Source: Ramlibacter pinisoli
Lineage (GTDB): Bacteria; Pseudomonadota; Gammaproteobacteria; Burkholderiales; Burkholderiaceae_C
NCBI RefSeq assembly: GCF_009758015.1
Contig: NZ_WSEL01000009.1
Coordinates: 1,351,501 to 1,415,500, forward strand
Reading direction: 5' to 3'
Length of the DNA: 64,000 nt
The translations under genes and the position numbers were made by a program. Positions 43,336-52,212 of the stretch are shown here, in pieces (the stretch's first letter is position 1; each line of letters opens with the position of its first letter). The notes under the pieces are model-generated. The model saw only the letters and a list, made by a program, of their open reading frames with translations, made no database searches and was not told where the DNA came from.

Positions 43336-43489
43336 GATCGTGCTTCCCATGCAAGGGCCTGGCCGGCAGACCGCAGGACCGATTGTCTCCAGCCCGGGAC
43401 GATAGGCCGGCCGGGCGCGCGGGCGCCGCGGCCGGGCGTCGAAAATTCCACCGCTTGAAACTTGCCGTGCCGGGCGGACCGTGGGGCGG

Positions 43490-43801
43490 TCACCCGACCA
43501 CTTCGCTGACCATGCGCACGGGCGCGATGTCCGTGTAGTTGGGGTGGTCGGCCCGGAACGCCGGCCCGTGCGGCAGGAAGGCCTGCTCGAACGCCTCGCG
43601 CGAGTCGAACAGCAGCTCGCAGGTGGCCACGTAGGGGGCGGCCGAGTCCCGCTCCAGGCCCGAGACACCGGCGCACACCACGTAGCCCTTGCAGGCGTCG
43701 CCCAGCCGGGCCTTCAGCAACGCCAGGTGGTGCCGGCGGTAGTAGTCGAGGTCGAACCGCCCCCCGGGGACGTTCGGGTACAGGACCGAGAGCTTGATCA
43801 T
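43490..43801 (-). CDS. EthD-family protein
   Basis: A 103-residue ferredoxin-like-fold dimeric protein. It begins IKLSVLYPNVPGGRFDLDYY with the conserved HHLALLKARLG, and ends with the family's aromatic/acid segment. EthD was named for an ether-degradation cluster in which it is required, and relatives occur in many oxidative pathways without a fixed activity. The ATG at 43801 follows the aldehyde dehydrogenase stop by 41 bases. It is the last gene of the TRAP-lactonase-dehydrogenase operon. Confidence 0.88.
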   Translation of the reverse strand: MIKLSVLYPNVPGGRFDLDYYRRHHLALLKARLGDACKGYVVCAGVSGLERDSAAPYVATCELLFDSREAFEQAFLPHGPAFRADHPNYTDIAPVRMVSEVVG

Positions 43802-43842
43802 GCGCAGGGATCTTTCGTGGATGGGGTGGGGAGCCGCGGCGC

Positions 43843-45327
43843 TCAGACCTTCATGACGAACGGATCCTGGATCTCGTCGCTGGTCTCGCACCACACGCTC
43901 TTGGTCTGCAGGAACTGGTCGACGGCCTCGATGCCGTTCACCCGGCCCAGGCCGCTGTCCTTCTGGCCGCCGAAGGGCGAGTTGAACGCGAGCGCGCGGT
44001 AGGTGTTGATCCAGACCGTGCCGGCCTGCAGGCGCCGGGCCAGGGTGTGCGCGCGGGCGAAGTCGCGCGTCCAGACGCCGGCCGCCAGGCCGAACCGCGT
44101 GCCGTTGGCCAGGGCGACGACCTCGTCGTCGCTGCGGAACGACGTGACGGCCAGCACCGGCCCGAACACCTCCTCCTGCAGCAGGGGGTTGTCCGGTGCC
44201 ATGCCGTGCACGATGGTCGGCTCGAAGAAGAAGCCCTGCTCCAGCCCGGGTACGACGGCGCGCCGGCCGCCGCAGGCCAGCTGGCCGCCGGCTTCAAGCG
44301 CACGCGCCACCATGGCCTCGTTCTTGCGCAGCTGGGCGGTGGTGGCCGCCGGGCCCATCTGGGTGTCCGCCGCCAGCGGATGCCCGAGGCGGATCGAGTT
44401 CGCGCGCTGCACCAGCCGGTCGAGCACCGCGCCGTAGATGCTCTCGTGCACGTAGGCGCGCGAGCCCGCGATGCAGGTCTGGCCCGCGGCGGCGAAGATG
44501 CCCGACAGGATGCCGACGACCGCGTTGTCGACCGGCGCGTCCGCGAACACGATGTTGGGGCTCTTGCCGCCCAGCTCCAGCGTGCAGCTGGCCAGCCGCG
44601 CACCGGCGCGGGCGGCGATCGCGCGCCCGGCCGCATCGCTGCCGGTGAAGCAGACCTTGGCCACCTGCGGGTGGTCGACCAGGGCCGCCCCCGCGGCCGC
44701 CCCGCCCGTCACCACGTTGAGCACGCCGGGCGGAATGCCGGCCTCCTCGGCCAGGCGCACCAGCTCGAAGGCCGAGGCGGACGTCACCTCCGACGGCTTG
44801 ATCACCACCGTGTTGCCGGCCGCCAGGGCCGGCGCGCAGGACATCAGCGTGAGGAAGGTCGGCGAGTTCCACGGCACGATGACGCCGACCACGCCCAGCG
44901 GCTCGCGCAGCGTGTAGTTCAGGACCGAGGCGCGCTCCAGCGGGATGACCCGGCCCTCGATCTTGTCGGCCAGCCCGCCGTAGTAGTGCAGCCAGTCGCG
45001 CGCGGCACGGGCCTGCGCCCGCATTTCGGCCAGCAGCTTGCCGTTCTGCGTCGACTCCATGCGCGCGATCGTCTCGGCGTTCGCGGCGACGAGCTCGCCC
45101 CAGGCGCCGAGCAGGCGGCCGCGCCGGGTGGCGGACAGCTGGGCCCACGCGCCGGCGAACGCACCGGCCGCCGCCCGGACGGCCGCGTCCACGTCGTGCG
45201 CGTCGGAGTCGACGAAGCTGCCCCATGGCTGCCCGCTGCTCGGGTCGGTCGCGGTGAAGCGGCGGCCGGCCGCGCCGGGCACCGACCGGCCGCCGACGTG
45301 GTTGCCGAACGTCGGGTCCTCAGCCAT
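43843..45327 (-). CDS. NAD(P)-dependent aldehyde dehydrogenase
   Basis: A 494-residue ALDH-superfamily enzyme. The general base is E251 in LELGGKSPN and the nucleophile is C285 in AAAGQTCIAGSR; VPWNSP and FTGS are the NAD-binding portions. The cytosolic enzyme oxidises an aldehyde to its acid. The ATG at 45327 lies eight bases inside the 3' end of the esterase gene, so the two are coupled. It probably acts on an aldehyde produced by the neighbouring enzymes; the sequence does not fix the substrate. Confidence 0.94.
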   Translation of the reverse strand: MAEDPTFGNHVGGRSVPGAAGRRFTATDPSSGQPWGSFVDSDAHDVDAAVRAAAGAFAGAWAQLSATRRGRLLGAWGELVAANAETIARMESTQNGKLLAEMRAQARAARDWLHYYGGLADKIEGRVIPLERASVLNYTLREPLGVVGVIVPWNSPTFLTLMSCAPALAAGNTVVIKPSEVTSASAFELVRLAEEAGIPPGVLNVVTGGAAAGAALVDHPQVAKVCFTGSDAAGRAIAARAGARLASCTLELGGKSPNIVFADAPVDNAVVGILSGIFAAAGQTCIAGSRAYVHESIYGAVLDRLVQRANSIRLGHPLAADTQMGPAATTAQLRKNEAMVARALEAGGQLACGGRRAVVPGLEQGFFFEPTIVHGMAPDNPLLQEEVFGPVLAVTSFRSDDEVVALANGTRFGLAAGVWTRDFARAHTLARRLQAGTVWINTYRALAFNSPFGGQKDSGLGRVNGIEAVDQFLQTKSVWCETSDEIQDPFVMKV

Positions 45328-46192
45328 GGCACTGCTCCCGCACGAACGCGACGATGTCGCCGATGGCTGCCGCCGTCGACGGCGCATCGGGCTTGCGGTT
45401 GATGAAGCTCTCCGCCTCGCCCGCGACCAGCCGCAGGCGCAGTTCGCCGCCCGCCCGCCGGTAGGCGGCGACGAAGCGGTCGAGGTGGGCGCGCGGATGG
45501 ACGATGTCGTCCTCGCCCTGGATGTACAGCACCGGGGGCAGCACGGCCGGCTCGCCGCGCTCCAGCGCCATCACCGGGTTGCCCTCCGCCATGGCGGCCT
45601 CGTCGCCCCAGTACTTCTCGTGGTCGGGAATCACCCGGTCGATCACGTCGGGATACGGCTGGCCGCCGGCCTTCAACCCGCGGGCGTAGCGGTAGCGCCC
45701 CAGCGGGTCGATGACGGGCCAGCAGAGCACCGCGAACGCGGCACTGGCGGCGGCTTCGTCCGGCGCCGCCAGCGCCGCGTAGCGTTCGTCGCGCGGCCGC
45801 ATCGCCGCCAGGATCGCCTGGTGTGCGCCGCTCGACAGGCCCAGCACGCCGATCCAGTCGGTGCGGGTGCGCAACTGCCCGGCCCGTGCCTTGAGCCAGC
45901 GCAGGCCGGCATGGATGTCCTGCAGCGAGGCCGGGTAGCCGGCCGCCGGCGGCATGCGGAAGTCGAGCGCCGCCACCGCGATGCCGCTGCGCGCCAGCGC
46001 GCGGTTCAGCCGGTCCTCGTCGAGACGGTCGCCGCGGCACCAGGCGCCGCCGTGGATCTCGGCCACCAGGGGAAACGGCCCGGGGCCCCGGGGCTGGTAC
46101 AGGCGGGCCAGGAGCGGCACGTCGCCATGCCGCAGGTACTCGACGTCCTGGACGTCGATCTCGTCGTGTTGCATCGTTGCGCTGGTCGTCAT
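45320..46192 (-). CDS. Alpha/beta hydrolase, carboxylesterase-like
   Basis: A 290-residue esterase of the hormone-sensitive-lipase/BD-FAE type. The oxyanion motif is VAEIHGGAWCRGD, the nucleophile elbow GLSSGAHQA, the aspartate in YIQGEDDIVHPRAH and a C-terminal acid/histidine region. It has no signal peptide, so it acts in the cytoplasm on an ester or lactone. The gene sits 29 bases after the hydroxyacid oxidase and overlaps the aldehyde dehydrogenase start. Confidence 0.9.
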   Translation of the reverse strand: MTTSATMQHDEIDVQDVEYLRHGDVPLLARLYQPRGPGPFPLVAEIHGGAWCRGDRLDEDRLNRALARSGIAVAALDFRMPPAAGYPASLQDIHAGLRWLKARAGQLRTRTDWIGVLGLSSGAHQAILAAMRPRDERYAALAAPDEAAASAAFAVLCWPVIDPLGRYRYARGLKAGGQPYPDVIDRVIPDHEKYWGDEAAMAEGNPVMALERGEPAVLPPVLYIQGEDDIVHPRAHLDRFVAAYRRAGGELRLRLVAGEAESFINRKPDAPSTAAAIGDIVAFVREQCHG

Positions 46193-46221
46193 GGGGAAGT
46201 CCGAAAAGAGGCAGGGAAGGG

Positions 46222-47436
46222 TCAGGCCACGCGCGCCAGGGACCGCGCGGCGTCGGCGGGCGCTGGTGCGCCGACAGGGTCTTGCAGGCCGGCCACGAGG
46301 TAGCTGCCGTCCAGGTCCGCGAACGACCGGCAGCCGATCTGCGCCAGGACCATGTCGATCTCGCCGCGGATGATCTGGATGGCGCGCGCGGCTCCGGCCG
46401 GCCCGGCCGCCGCGACGCCGTACAGCACCGGGCGACCGAAGATGCAGGCGTCGGCTCCGAGGCAGCGCGCGATCACGACGTCGGAACCGCGCCGCACGCC
46501 GCTGTCGAGGATGAGCGTCATGCCGGGGCCGACCGCGGCGCGGATGCGCGGCAGCATGTCCAGCGGCGACGGCGCGGCGTCGAGCTGCCGGCCGCCGTGG
46601 TTCGACACCACCAGGCCGTCGACGCCCAGGCGCTGCGCCTCCCGCGCGTCCTGCGGGTGCAGGATGCCCTTGAGCAGGAGCGGCCCCTTCCAGGCGGAGC
46701 GGATGTGGCGGATGGTGTCCCAGTTGACCATCGGCGCCGGCGTCAGGGTGCCGAACAGGTCGGCCACCTGGGCGGCGGTGGCGCCCTCCCCCGCATACGG
46801 CTGCCAGTTGCGCATCATCGGGATGCCGCCGGTGCGCAGGTAGCGCAGCACCCAGGCCGGATGCCCCATGGCCTCCAGCACCACGGCGGGCGTCATGCGG
46901 AACGGGCGCGAGAAGCCGTTGCGCCGGTTGCGCTCCCGGTTCGAGTTGACCGGGATGTCGACGGTCACCACCAGCACCGGCACCCTGGCCTCGGTCGAGC
47001 GCCGCACGAAATCGGCGTTGATCCGCTCGTCGCTGGTGCAGTACATCTGGAACCAGGTGTGCTGCGGCGCGGCGGCCACCACCTCCTCCAGCGCGTCGTT
47101 GCTGGAGCTGGACAGCAGGAAGGGCACGTTGGCGTCGCGCGCGGCCTGCGCCTGCATCAGGTCCGCGCCCGGGCGCCACAGGCCGGCCAGCCCGGTGGGC
47201 GAGATGCCGAACGGGCTGGCGTAGCTGCGGCCGAACAGCACGGACGACTGGTCGCGCCGGCTGACGTCGCGCAGGTAGCGCGGCACGAGCTGGTGCCGGG
47301 CGAACGCCTCGCGGTTGCGGGCCAGGCAGCGCTCGTCGTCGGCGCCGCCGTCGATGAAATCGAACGCGATGCGCGGCAGCTTGCGGCGCGCCAGCGTGCG
47401 CAGGTCTTCCAGGTTGATGGCCGATCGGATGTTCAT
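46222..47436 (-). CDS. FMN-dependent alpha-hydroxyacid oxidase/dehydrogenase (LldD/GOX family)
   Basis: A 404-residue FMN enzyme oxidising 2-hydroxy acids to 2-keto acids. The start is INLEDLRTLARRKLPRIAFD. FMN contacts include FGISPTGLAGLWRPGAD and LLLKGILHPQDA; the catalytic histidine and arginine are in VVSNHGGRQLD, and LDSGVRRGSDV closes the flavin site. The tyrosine of the usual QLY-x motif is kept as FQMYCTS. The ATG at 47436 is 16 bases after the upstream IclR gene. It may be membrane-associated like LldD; no span is evident. Confidence 0.94.
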   Translation of the reverse strand: MNIRSAINLEDLRTLARRKLPRIAFDFIDGGADDERCLARNREAFARHQLVPRYLRDVSRRDQSSVLFGRSYASPFGISPTGLAGLWRPGADLMQAQAARDANVPFLLSSSSNDALEEVVAAAPQHTWFQMYCTSDERINADFVRRSTEARVPVLVVTVDIPVNSNRERNRRNGFSRPFRMTPAVVLEAMGHPAWVLRYLRTGGIPMMRNWQPYAGEGATAAQVADLFGTLTPAPMVNWDTIRHIRSAWKGPLLLKGILHPQDAREAQRLGVDGLVVSNHGGRQLDAAPSPLDMLPRIRAAVGPGMTLILDSGVRRGSDVVIARCLGADACIFGRPVLYGVAAAGPAGAARAIQIIRGEIDMVLAQIGCRSFADLDGSYLVAGLQDPVGAPAPADAARSLARVA

Positions 47437-47452
47437 GGTGATGGAAGGGGGG

Positions 47453-48259
47453 TCACATGTGGAACTGCCGGGCCTCGCCGGACAGCAGCGCCGCCACGTG
47501 CTCGAGCTCGGACCGCAGGGGATCGATGCGCTCCAGCGGCAGGCTGGCCGCGGTGCCCACCAGGCAGACGGCGGCGAACGGCTGGCCGCGGGCATCACGC
47601 AGCGCCATGCCGACGCTGTGCACGCCGGGCACCACGTCGCCGGCGTTCACGCCGAAGCCGCAGCGCAGCGACACCTCGCGCATGCGTTCCAGGGCGGCCA
47701 GCCGGCCGGTGCCGCGCCGCGCGACCTCGCGCGCGGTGTTCTCGGCCAGGATGGCGCGCGCCTCGCCGGCCGGCAGGCGCTGCAGGATGGCCACGCCGCC
47801 GGCCGACAGGAACAGCGGCGCCCGGGTGCCGGGCGCGCTGGCCAGCGGCGGCAGCGCAGCCCGCCCTTCGCGGATGCTGCAGACGAAGTCGTTGCCGCTG
47901 CGCAGGACCAGCAGCGCGATGGCGCCGCGCCCGTCCGCGACGGCCCGCAGCACCGCCTCGGCGCGGCGCTGGAAGCGCGCGCTGTCGGGCAGTGCCAGCC
48001 CGAGTTCGAACATCAGGGGCCCGGGCATGTAGCGGCAGGCGTCGGACCGCTGCCGGACCATGCGCGACGCCAGCAGGCAGTCCAGCATGCGGCGGGCCTC
48101 GGGCTCGTCCATGCCGCCGGCCGCGGCGAGCTCGCGCAGGTGCCAGCCGTCGTCCGGCTTCTCGGCCACCAGGCGCAGCAGGTGGATGCCCTTGTCCAGG
48201 CTGCCGGTGCCGCCGCCGTCCCCGCCGCGGGCGACCGGGTGGGCCTGCGAGAGCGCCAT
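47453..48259 (-). CDS. IclR-family transcriptional regulator, paralogue 2
   Basis: A 268-residue IclR protein whose winged helix begins near residue 20 (SLDKGIHLLRLVAEKPDDGW) and whose effector domain carries PLFLSAGGVAILQRLPAGEA. It shares PGPLMFELGLALPD, RRGTGRLAALERMRE and GVNAGDVVPG with the regulator at 42520. It starts one base after the lactonase stop and ends 16 bases before the hydroxyacid oxidase, so it is embedded in the operon that it presumably controls. Confidence 0.92.
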   Translation of the reverse strand: MALSQAHPVARGGDGGGTGSLDKGIHLLRLVAEKPDDGWHLRELAAAGGMDEPEARRMLDCLLASRMVRQRSDACRYMPGPLMFELGLALPDSARFQRRAEAVLRAVADGRGAIALLVLRSGNDFVCSIREGRAALPPLASAPGTRAPLFLSAGGVAILQRLPAGEARAILAENTAREVARRGTGRLAALERMREVSLRCGFGVNAGDVVPGVHSVGMALRDARGQPFAAVCLVGTAASLPLERIDPLRSELEHVAALLSGEARQFHM

Positions 48260-48260
48260 C

Positions 48261-49184
48261 TCAGCCCGCCGCGTGCGAGTACATCGGCCGGCCGGCCACC
48301 GGCACGCGCGCCGTGAAGATGGTGCCGCTGCGCGACTCGATCATGTGGAGCGTCTTGCCGTCCGCGCCGCCGTACGCGCAGTTGGTCGTGGTGAGCCCGC
48401 CGTTCGGGGGTTCGATGCGGTATTGCGGCTCGCCGCGCGGGCTGAAGATCCAGACCGCGCCGAAGCCCACGTGGCACACCGCCAGCCCGCCCTCGGCATC
48501 GAGCGCGATGCCGTCGGGGCCGCCGCCGCCGCTCATGCGGATGTAGGCGCCGACCTTGGTGGCGCGGCCGTCGGCCATCAGCGGCACGCGCCAGATGGCG
48601 TTGTCCCGGGTCGCTGCCAGGTAGACCGCGGTTTCGTCCAGGTTCATCACCAGGCCGTTCGGGCTCGGGATGCCGTCGAGCACGAGGTCCAGCCGGCCGT
48701 CCGGCTTCAGCCGGAACAGGCGCCCGCTGGCGTCCTGCAGCCCGGTCAGCCCCTGGTCGGTGAAGTAGAGGTCGCCGTTCGACGCGAAGAACAGGTCGTT
48801 GCAGCCCTTGAAGCATTCCAGCTGCGCCCGCTCCAGGTACGGTTCCACCCGGCCGGTGCGGGGATCCATCACCATCAGCCCGCGACGGAAGTCGGTGATG
48901 AAGGCCCGGCCGTCCGGGTGGAACTTCAGCCCGTTGGGCTCGCCGTCGTACTCGGCGGCCAGCTCGACGCCGCCGCGCGGATCGATGCGGAAGATGCGGC
49001 CCCAGGGGATGTCGACCACCCACAGGTTGCCGTCGCGGTCGAACGACGGGCCTTCCAGGAACACCGGCGTGTCGGCGCCGTGCAGCTGGGTGCGCGTCCA
49101 GGCGCACTGGCGGCTCTTCATGTGGAAGCGCTCGGGAATGCGCGTGAAGACTTCGGCGCGCAGCTTGTCGGGGGGTGCGAACAT
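48261..49184 (-). CDS. SMP-30/gluconolactonase-family lactonase
   Basis: A 307-residue six-bladed propeller hydrolase that opens sugar-type or other lactones using a divalent metal. Ligands are the glutamate in VFLEGPSFDRDG, the asparagine in IPSPNGLVMNLDE and the aspartate in GGGPDGIALDAEG. It has no signal peptide. It follows the TRAP permease by 15 bases and touches the IclR gene, so it is likely the first enzyme on the imported compound. Confidence 0.93.
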   Translation of the reverse strand: MFAPPDKLRAEVFTRIPERFHMKSRQCAWTRTQLHGADTPVFLEGPSFDRDGNLWVVDIPWGRIFRIDPRGGVELAAEYDGEPNGLKFHPDGRAFITDFRRGLMVMDPRTGRVEPYLERAQLECFKGCNDLFFASNGDLYFTDQGLTGLQDASGRLFRLKPDGRLDLVLDGIPSPNGLVMNLDETAVYLAATRDNAIWRVPLMADGRATKVGAYIRMSGGGGPDGIALDAEGGLAVCHVGFGAVWIFSPRGEPQYRIEPPNGGLTTTNCAYGGADGKTLHMIESRSGTIFTARVPVAGRPMYSHAAG

Positions 49185-49199
49185 GGATTCCTTCCTTCT

Positions 49200-50504
49200 T
49201 CAGCGGCCCGAGACCTGGCCGGGCAGCCACAGCGCGAGTTGCGGCCAGGCGACCAGCATCCCGAGCAGAACGAACATGAGCAGGTGGAACGGGACGGTCC
49301 CGACCACCACGTCGGAGAGCTTGCCGCGCGCAATGCTCTGGATGACGAACAGGTTGATGCCGATGGGCGGCGTGATCTGTCCCATCTCGATGAACAGCAC
49401 CACGATGATCCCGAACCAGACCGGGTCGATGCCGTACTTGGCCAGCAGCGGATAGAGCAGCGGCACGGTGATCACGATCATCCCCAGGCTCTCCACCAGC
49501 GCGCCCAGGACGGTGAACAGCACCAGCAGGGCGAAGAAGAAGCCCAGCTTGCTCAGGTTCAGCCCGATGATGTACTGCGTGACCTCCTCGCCGACGCCGC
49601 CGTAGCTCATCGCGTACGAGAAGATGAAGGCCGCGTACGTGATGAACAGGATGTTGGCCACCGTCAGCGTGCAGCTCTTGAGGCAGTCGAGGAAGGCCCG
49701 CCAGGGCAGGCTGCCGAACGTGAGCGCCAGGGCCAGCGCGAACAGGCAGCCGGCGCCGGCGGCCTCGGTGGGCGTCGCCACGCCGGTGTAGATGGCGCCC
49801 ATGATGCCGCCGATCAGCAGCATGAAGGGCACGATGTCCACCAGCGCGCGCAGCACCATCGCCCGCGTCAGCTCGCCGCGTTCGCGCGGGGCGATCTCCG
49901 GCCGCAGCACGGCCGCCACCGCCAGGTAGGCCATGAACAGCAGCGTGAGCACGATGCCCGGCACGATGCCCGCCATGAACAGCTTGGCCACCGAGGTCTC
50001 GGTGAAGGTGGCGTACACGATCATGGCGATCGAGGGCGGGATCAGGATGCCCAGCGTCCCGCCCGCCGCCAGCGACCCGGTTGCCAGCCGGGGGTCGTAG
50101 TTGCGCGCCTTCAGCTGCGGCAGCGCCACCTGCCCGATCGATGCCGCGGTGGCGATGCTGGAGCCGCTGACGGCGGCAAACACGGCGCAGCCGGCGATGT
50201 TGGTCTGCAGCAGGCCACCGGGCACGCGGCGCACCAGCTGCGACAACCCGCCGTACACCCGCATGCCCAATCCGCTGCGCTGCAGCAGCTCCGCCATCAG
50301 GACGAACAGCGGGATCGACGTCAGCGTGTACGAGTCCATGCTGCCCCAGCTCGTGATGCCCAGGCCGTGCAGGGCCGCGATGCCGCCCTGCAGGTACAGG
50401 TACACCAGCGCCGGCAGCAGGATGGCGAACGGCACCGACATCCCCGCGCCGAGGAGACCGATGAACAGCACGAAGATCAGGACGATCTGGTATTCGCCGA
50501 ACAT
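49200..50504 (-). CDS. TRAP transporter large permease (DctM family)
   Basis: A 434-residue integral membrane protein with about twelve spans, the ion-coupled permease of a TRAP system. Typical segments are AVSGSSIATAASIGQVALPQ, GGTLGILIPPSIAMIVYA and VLFIEMGQITPPIGINLFVI. It moves the solute delivered by the periplasmic DctP protein, usually driven by sodium. Its ATG at 50504 overlaps the TGA of the small permease gene (TGATG), and the lactonase gene follows 15 bases on. Confidence 0.95.
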   Translation of the reverse strand: MFGEYQIVLIFVLFIGLLGAGMSVPFAILLPALVYLYLQGGIAALHGLGITSWGSMDSYTLTSIPLFVLMAELLQRSGLGMRVYGGLSQLVRRVPGGLLQTNIAGCAVFAAVSGSSIATAASIGQVALPQLKARNYDPRLATGSLAAGGTLGILIPPSIAMIVYATFTETSVAKLFMAGIVPGIVLTLLFMAYLAVAAVLRPEIAPRERGELTRAMVLRALVDIVPFMLLIGGIMGAIYTGVATPTEAAGAGCLFALALALTFGSLPWRAFLDCLKSCTLTVANILFITYAAFIFSYAMSYGGVGEEVTQYIIGLNLSKLGFFFALLVLFTVLGALVESLGMIVITVPLLYPLLAKYGIDPVWFGIIVVLFIEMGQITPPIGINLFVIQSIARGKLSDVVVGTVPFHLLMFVLLGMLVAWPQLALWLPGQVSGR

Positions 50505-51082
50505 CACGCCCTCCCGGCGGCCTGCAGCCGCTTCCAGTCGCCCGCCAGCGTGCGCAGCATGGCCCAGGCCAGCACCAGGCAGCCCACGGGCAGGATCAGG
50601 CGTGGCATCCACAGCGGGGTGAGCAGCTCGGTGGCCGCCACGTCGCCGGACTTCCACGTCAGCCACTCGAAGCGCACCATCTCCGCGGCGAGCACGAACG
50701 CGACCAGCGCGGAGGCCAGGTCGAAGGCCAGCCGCAGGGCGGCGCGGCCGCGCGGCGACAGGCGGGCCTCGACGAAATGCACCCGGTGGTAGGCGTGCAG
50801 CAGTTGGCCCGAGGCGAGCGACAGGAAGGTGATGGCGACGAGCGCATAGCCGCCGACCTCGTTGCTGAACTGGATGGACCAGCCGAACAGGGTGCGCGCC
50901 ACCATCTCCACGCCCATCATCACGACCAGCGCGACGACGATCCATTCGCTCACGTGGCGGCAGGCCGCCGCCGCCAGGCCTTCGGTGGGGCTGAAGGCGT
51001 CGGCATCCGCGCTGTCCAGCTCGATCTCCGAGGGCAGGAGGGTGTCCGCCACCGGGGGTGCGCGGTCGACGATGGCCGTCAT
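50504..51082 (-). CDS. TRAP transporter small permease (DctQ family)
   Basis: A 192-residue four-span membrane protein: WIVVALVVMMGVEMVARTLF, then FSNEVGGYALVAITFLSLAS, then LASALVAFVLAAEMVRFEWL and LPVGCLVLAWAMLRTL. The N-terminal 40 residues are acidic and soluble. DctQ is an obligate partner of DctM. The gene is one base from the receptor gene upstream and overlaps dctM downstream. Confidence 0.93.
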   Translation of the reverse strand: MTAIVDRAPPVADTLLPSEIELDSADADAFSPTEGLAAAACRHVSEWIVVALVVMMGVEMVARTLFGWSIQFSNEVGGYALVAITFLSLASGQLLHAYHRVHFVEARLSPRGRAALRLAFDLASALVAFVLAAEMVRFEWLTWKSGDVAATELLTPLWMPRLILPVGCLVLAWAMLRTLAGDWKRLQAAGRA

Positions 51083-51083
51083 C

Positions 51084-52073
51084 TCAACGGCCCACCGAGG
51101 TGCGCACCTTCTGGAGGGCTTCCTTCACGCCGGGGCGCTTGTCGCCCCACTCGGTCCAGTACGGCGTGATGCGGCGCTCGGCCTCGGCGAGGTCGGCGCG
51201 GGTGGGCTCGGTGACCACCATGCCGCCCTCGGCCAGCTTCTTCGTCAGGTCGCTGTCCTCGGCGGCCATGGCGTCGGTGATCCGCTTGGTGTGGTCCTTG
51301 ACGATGCCCTGGATGGAGGCGCGCAGGTCCGGCGACAGCTTCTCCCAGGGCTCCTTGTTCACCAGGATCAGCGAGTCGATGAAGCTGACGTTGAGCCGGT
51401 AGCTGTACTTCAGCAGGTCGCGCCACACGTAGCCGTAGCCGGAGCTCGCCGTCAGGGCGCCGTCGATCACGCCGCGGTCGAGCGCCGCGGCCACCTCGGA
51501 GGTGCCCAGGGTCACCGGCACGCCGCCCAGCAGCTTGATGAACTCGGCCTGCTCGGGCGAGATGACGCGGATCTTCTGGCCCGCGATGTCCGCCAGCGAG
51601 GTCATCTTCTTCTTCGACCAGAACACGTTCTCCGGGAAGATGTAGCGCCCCAGCAGCACGATGTTCTTCTTCGCCAGCTCCGCGCGCAGGTACTCGGCCT
51701 CGATGTCCCAGGCCTTCTCGAAGTCGGCACGGGTGCGCAGGAACATCGGCAGCCGCACCAGGCCGCCCACCGGCAGGTTGCCGACGAACGAGGCGTCGTC
51801 GCCCATCTGCACCACGTTGTCGCTCACCGCCTGCGTGATGTTGGCGGCCGTGATCGGCAGCGTGCCCCCGAGGTGCAGGCGGATCTGCAGCTGGCCCTTG
51901 GCCTCCTTGTGGACGGCGTCCAGCATGGCGTTCAGGCCCTTGACGGACGTGACGGTGGCCACCGCGTTGTAGGTGTAGGCGCGCCACATCTCCGCGGCGG
52001 CCGCGGCCACCGGCAAGGTCAGTGCAAGCGCCAGGAGGCCCGCGCGCCGGGCTCTGTCGAATCGGATGGTCAT
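51084..52073 (-). CDS. TRAP transporter solute receptor (DctP family)
   Basis: A 329-residue periplasmic protein with signal peptide (RRAGLLALALTLPVAAAAA, cleaved before EMWRAY). The binding fold includes LGGTLPITAANITQAVSDNV and the ligand-contact region LADIAGQKIRVISPEQAEFI, LGTSEVAAALDRGVIDGALT; the usual carboxylate-binding arginine is probably R164 or the one in KIRV. It delivers an organic acid to the DctQM permease. The ATG at 52073 begins the tight nine-gene operon running to ethD. Confidence 0.94.
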   Translation of the reverse strand: MTIRFDRARRAGLLALALTLPVAAAAAEMWRAYTYNAVATVTSVKGLNAMLDAVHKEAKGQLQIRLHLGGTLPITAANITQAVSDNVVQMGDDASFVGNLPVGGLVRLPMFLRTRADFEKAWDIEAEYLRAELAKKNIVLLGRYIFPENVFWSKKKMTSLADIAGQKIRVISPEQAEFIKLLGGVPVTLGTSEVAAALDRGVIDGALTASSGYGYVWRDLLKYSYRLNVSFIDSLILVNKEPWEKLSPDLRASIQGIVKDHTKRITDAMAAEDSDLTKKLAEGGMVVTEPTRADLAEAERRITPYWTEWGDKRPGVKEALQKVRTSVGR

Positions 52074-52212
52074 GTTGTCTCCTAGGTTGGGGGCTGGGGG
52101 CCAGTGCTCACCGGATGCACACGGTGCCGTTGACGATAGTGAGGGCCGGTGTCGTGCGAAAGGTCGCGCGCCTCGGTCGTTCCATCCGTTGGACTTGTCG
52201 TGGGCCGCTCGT

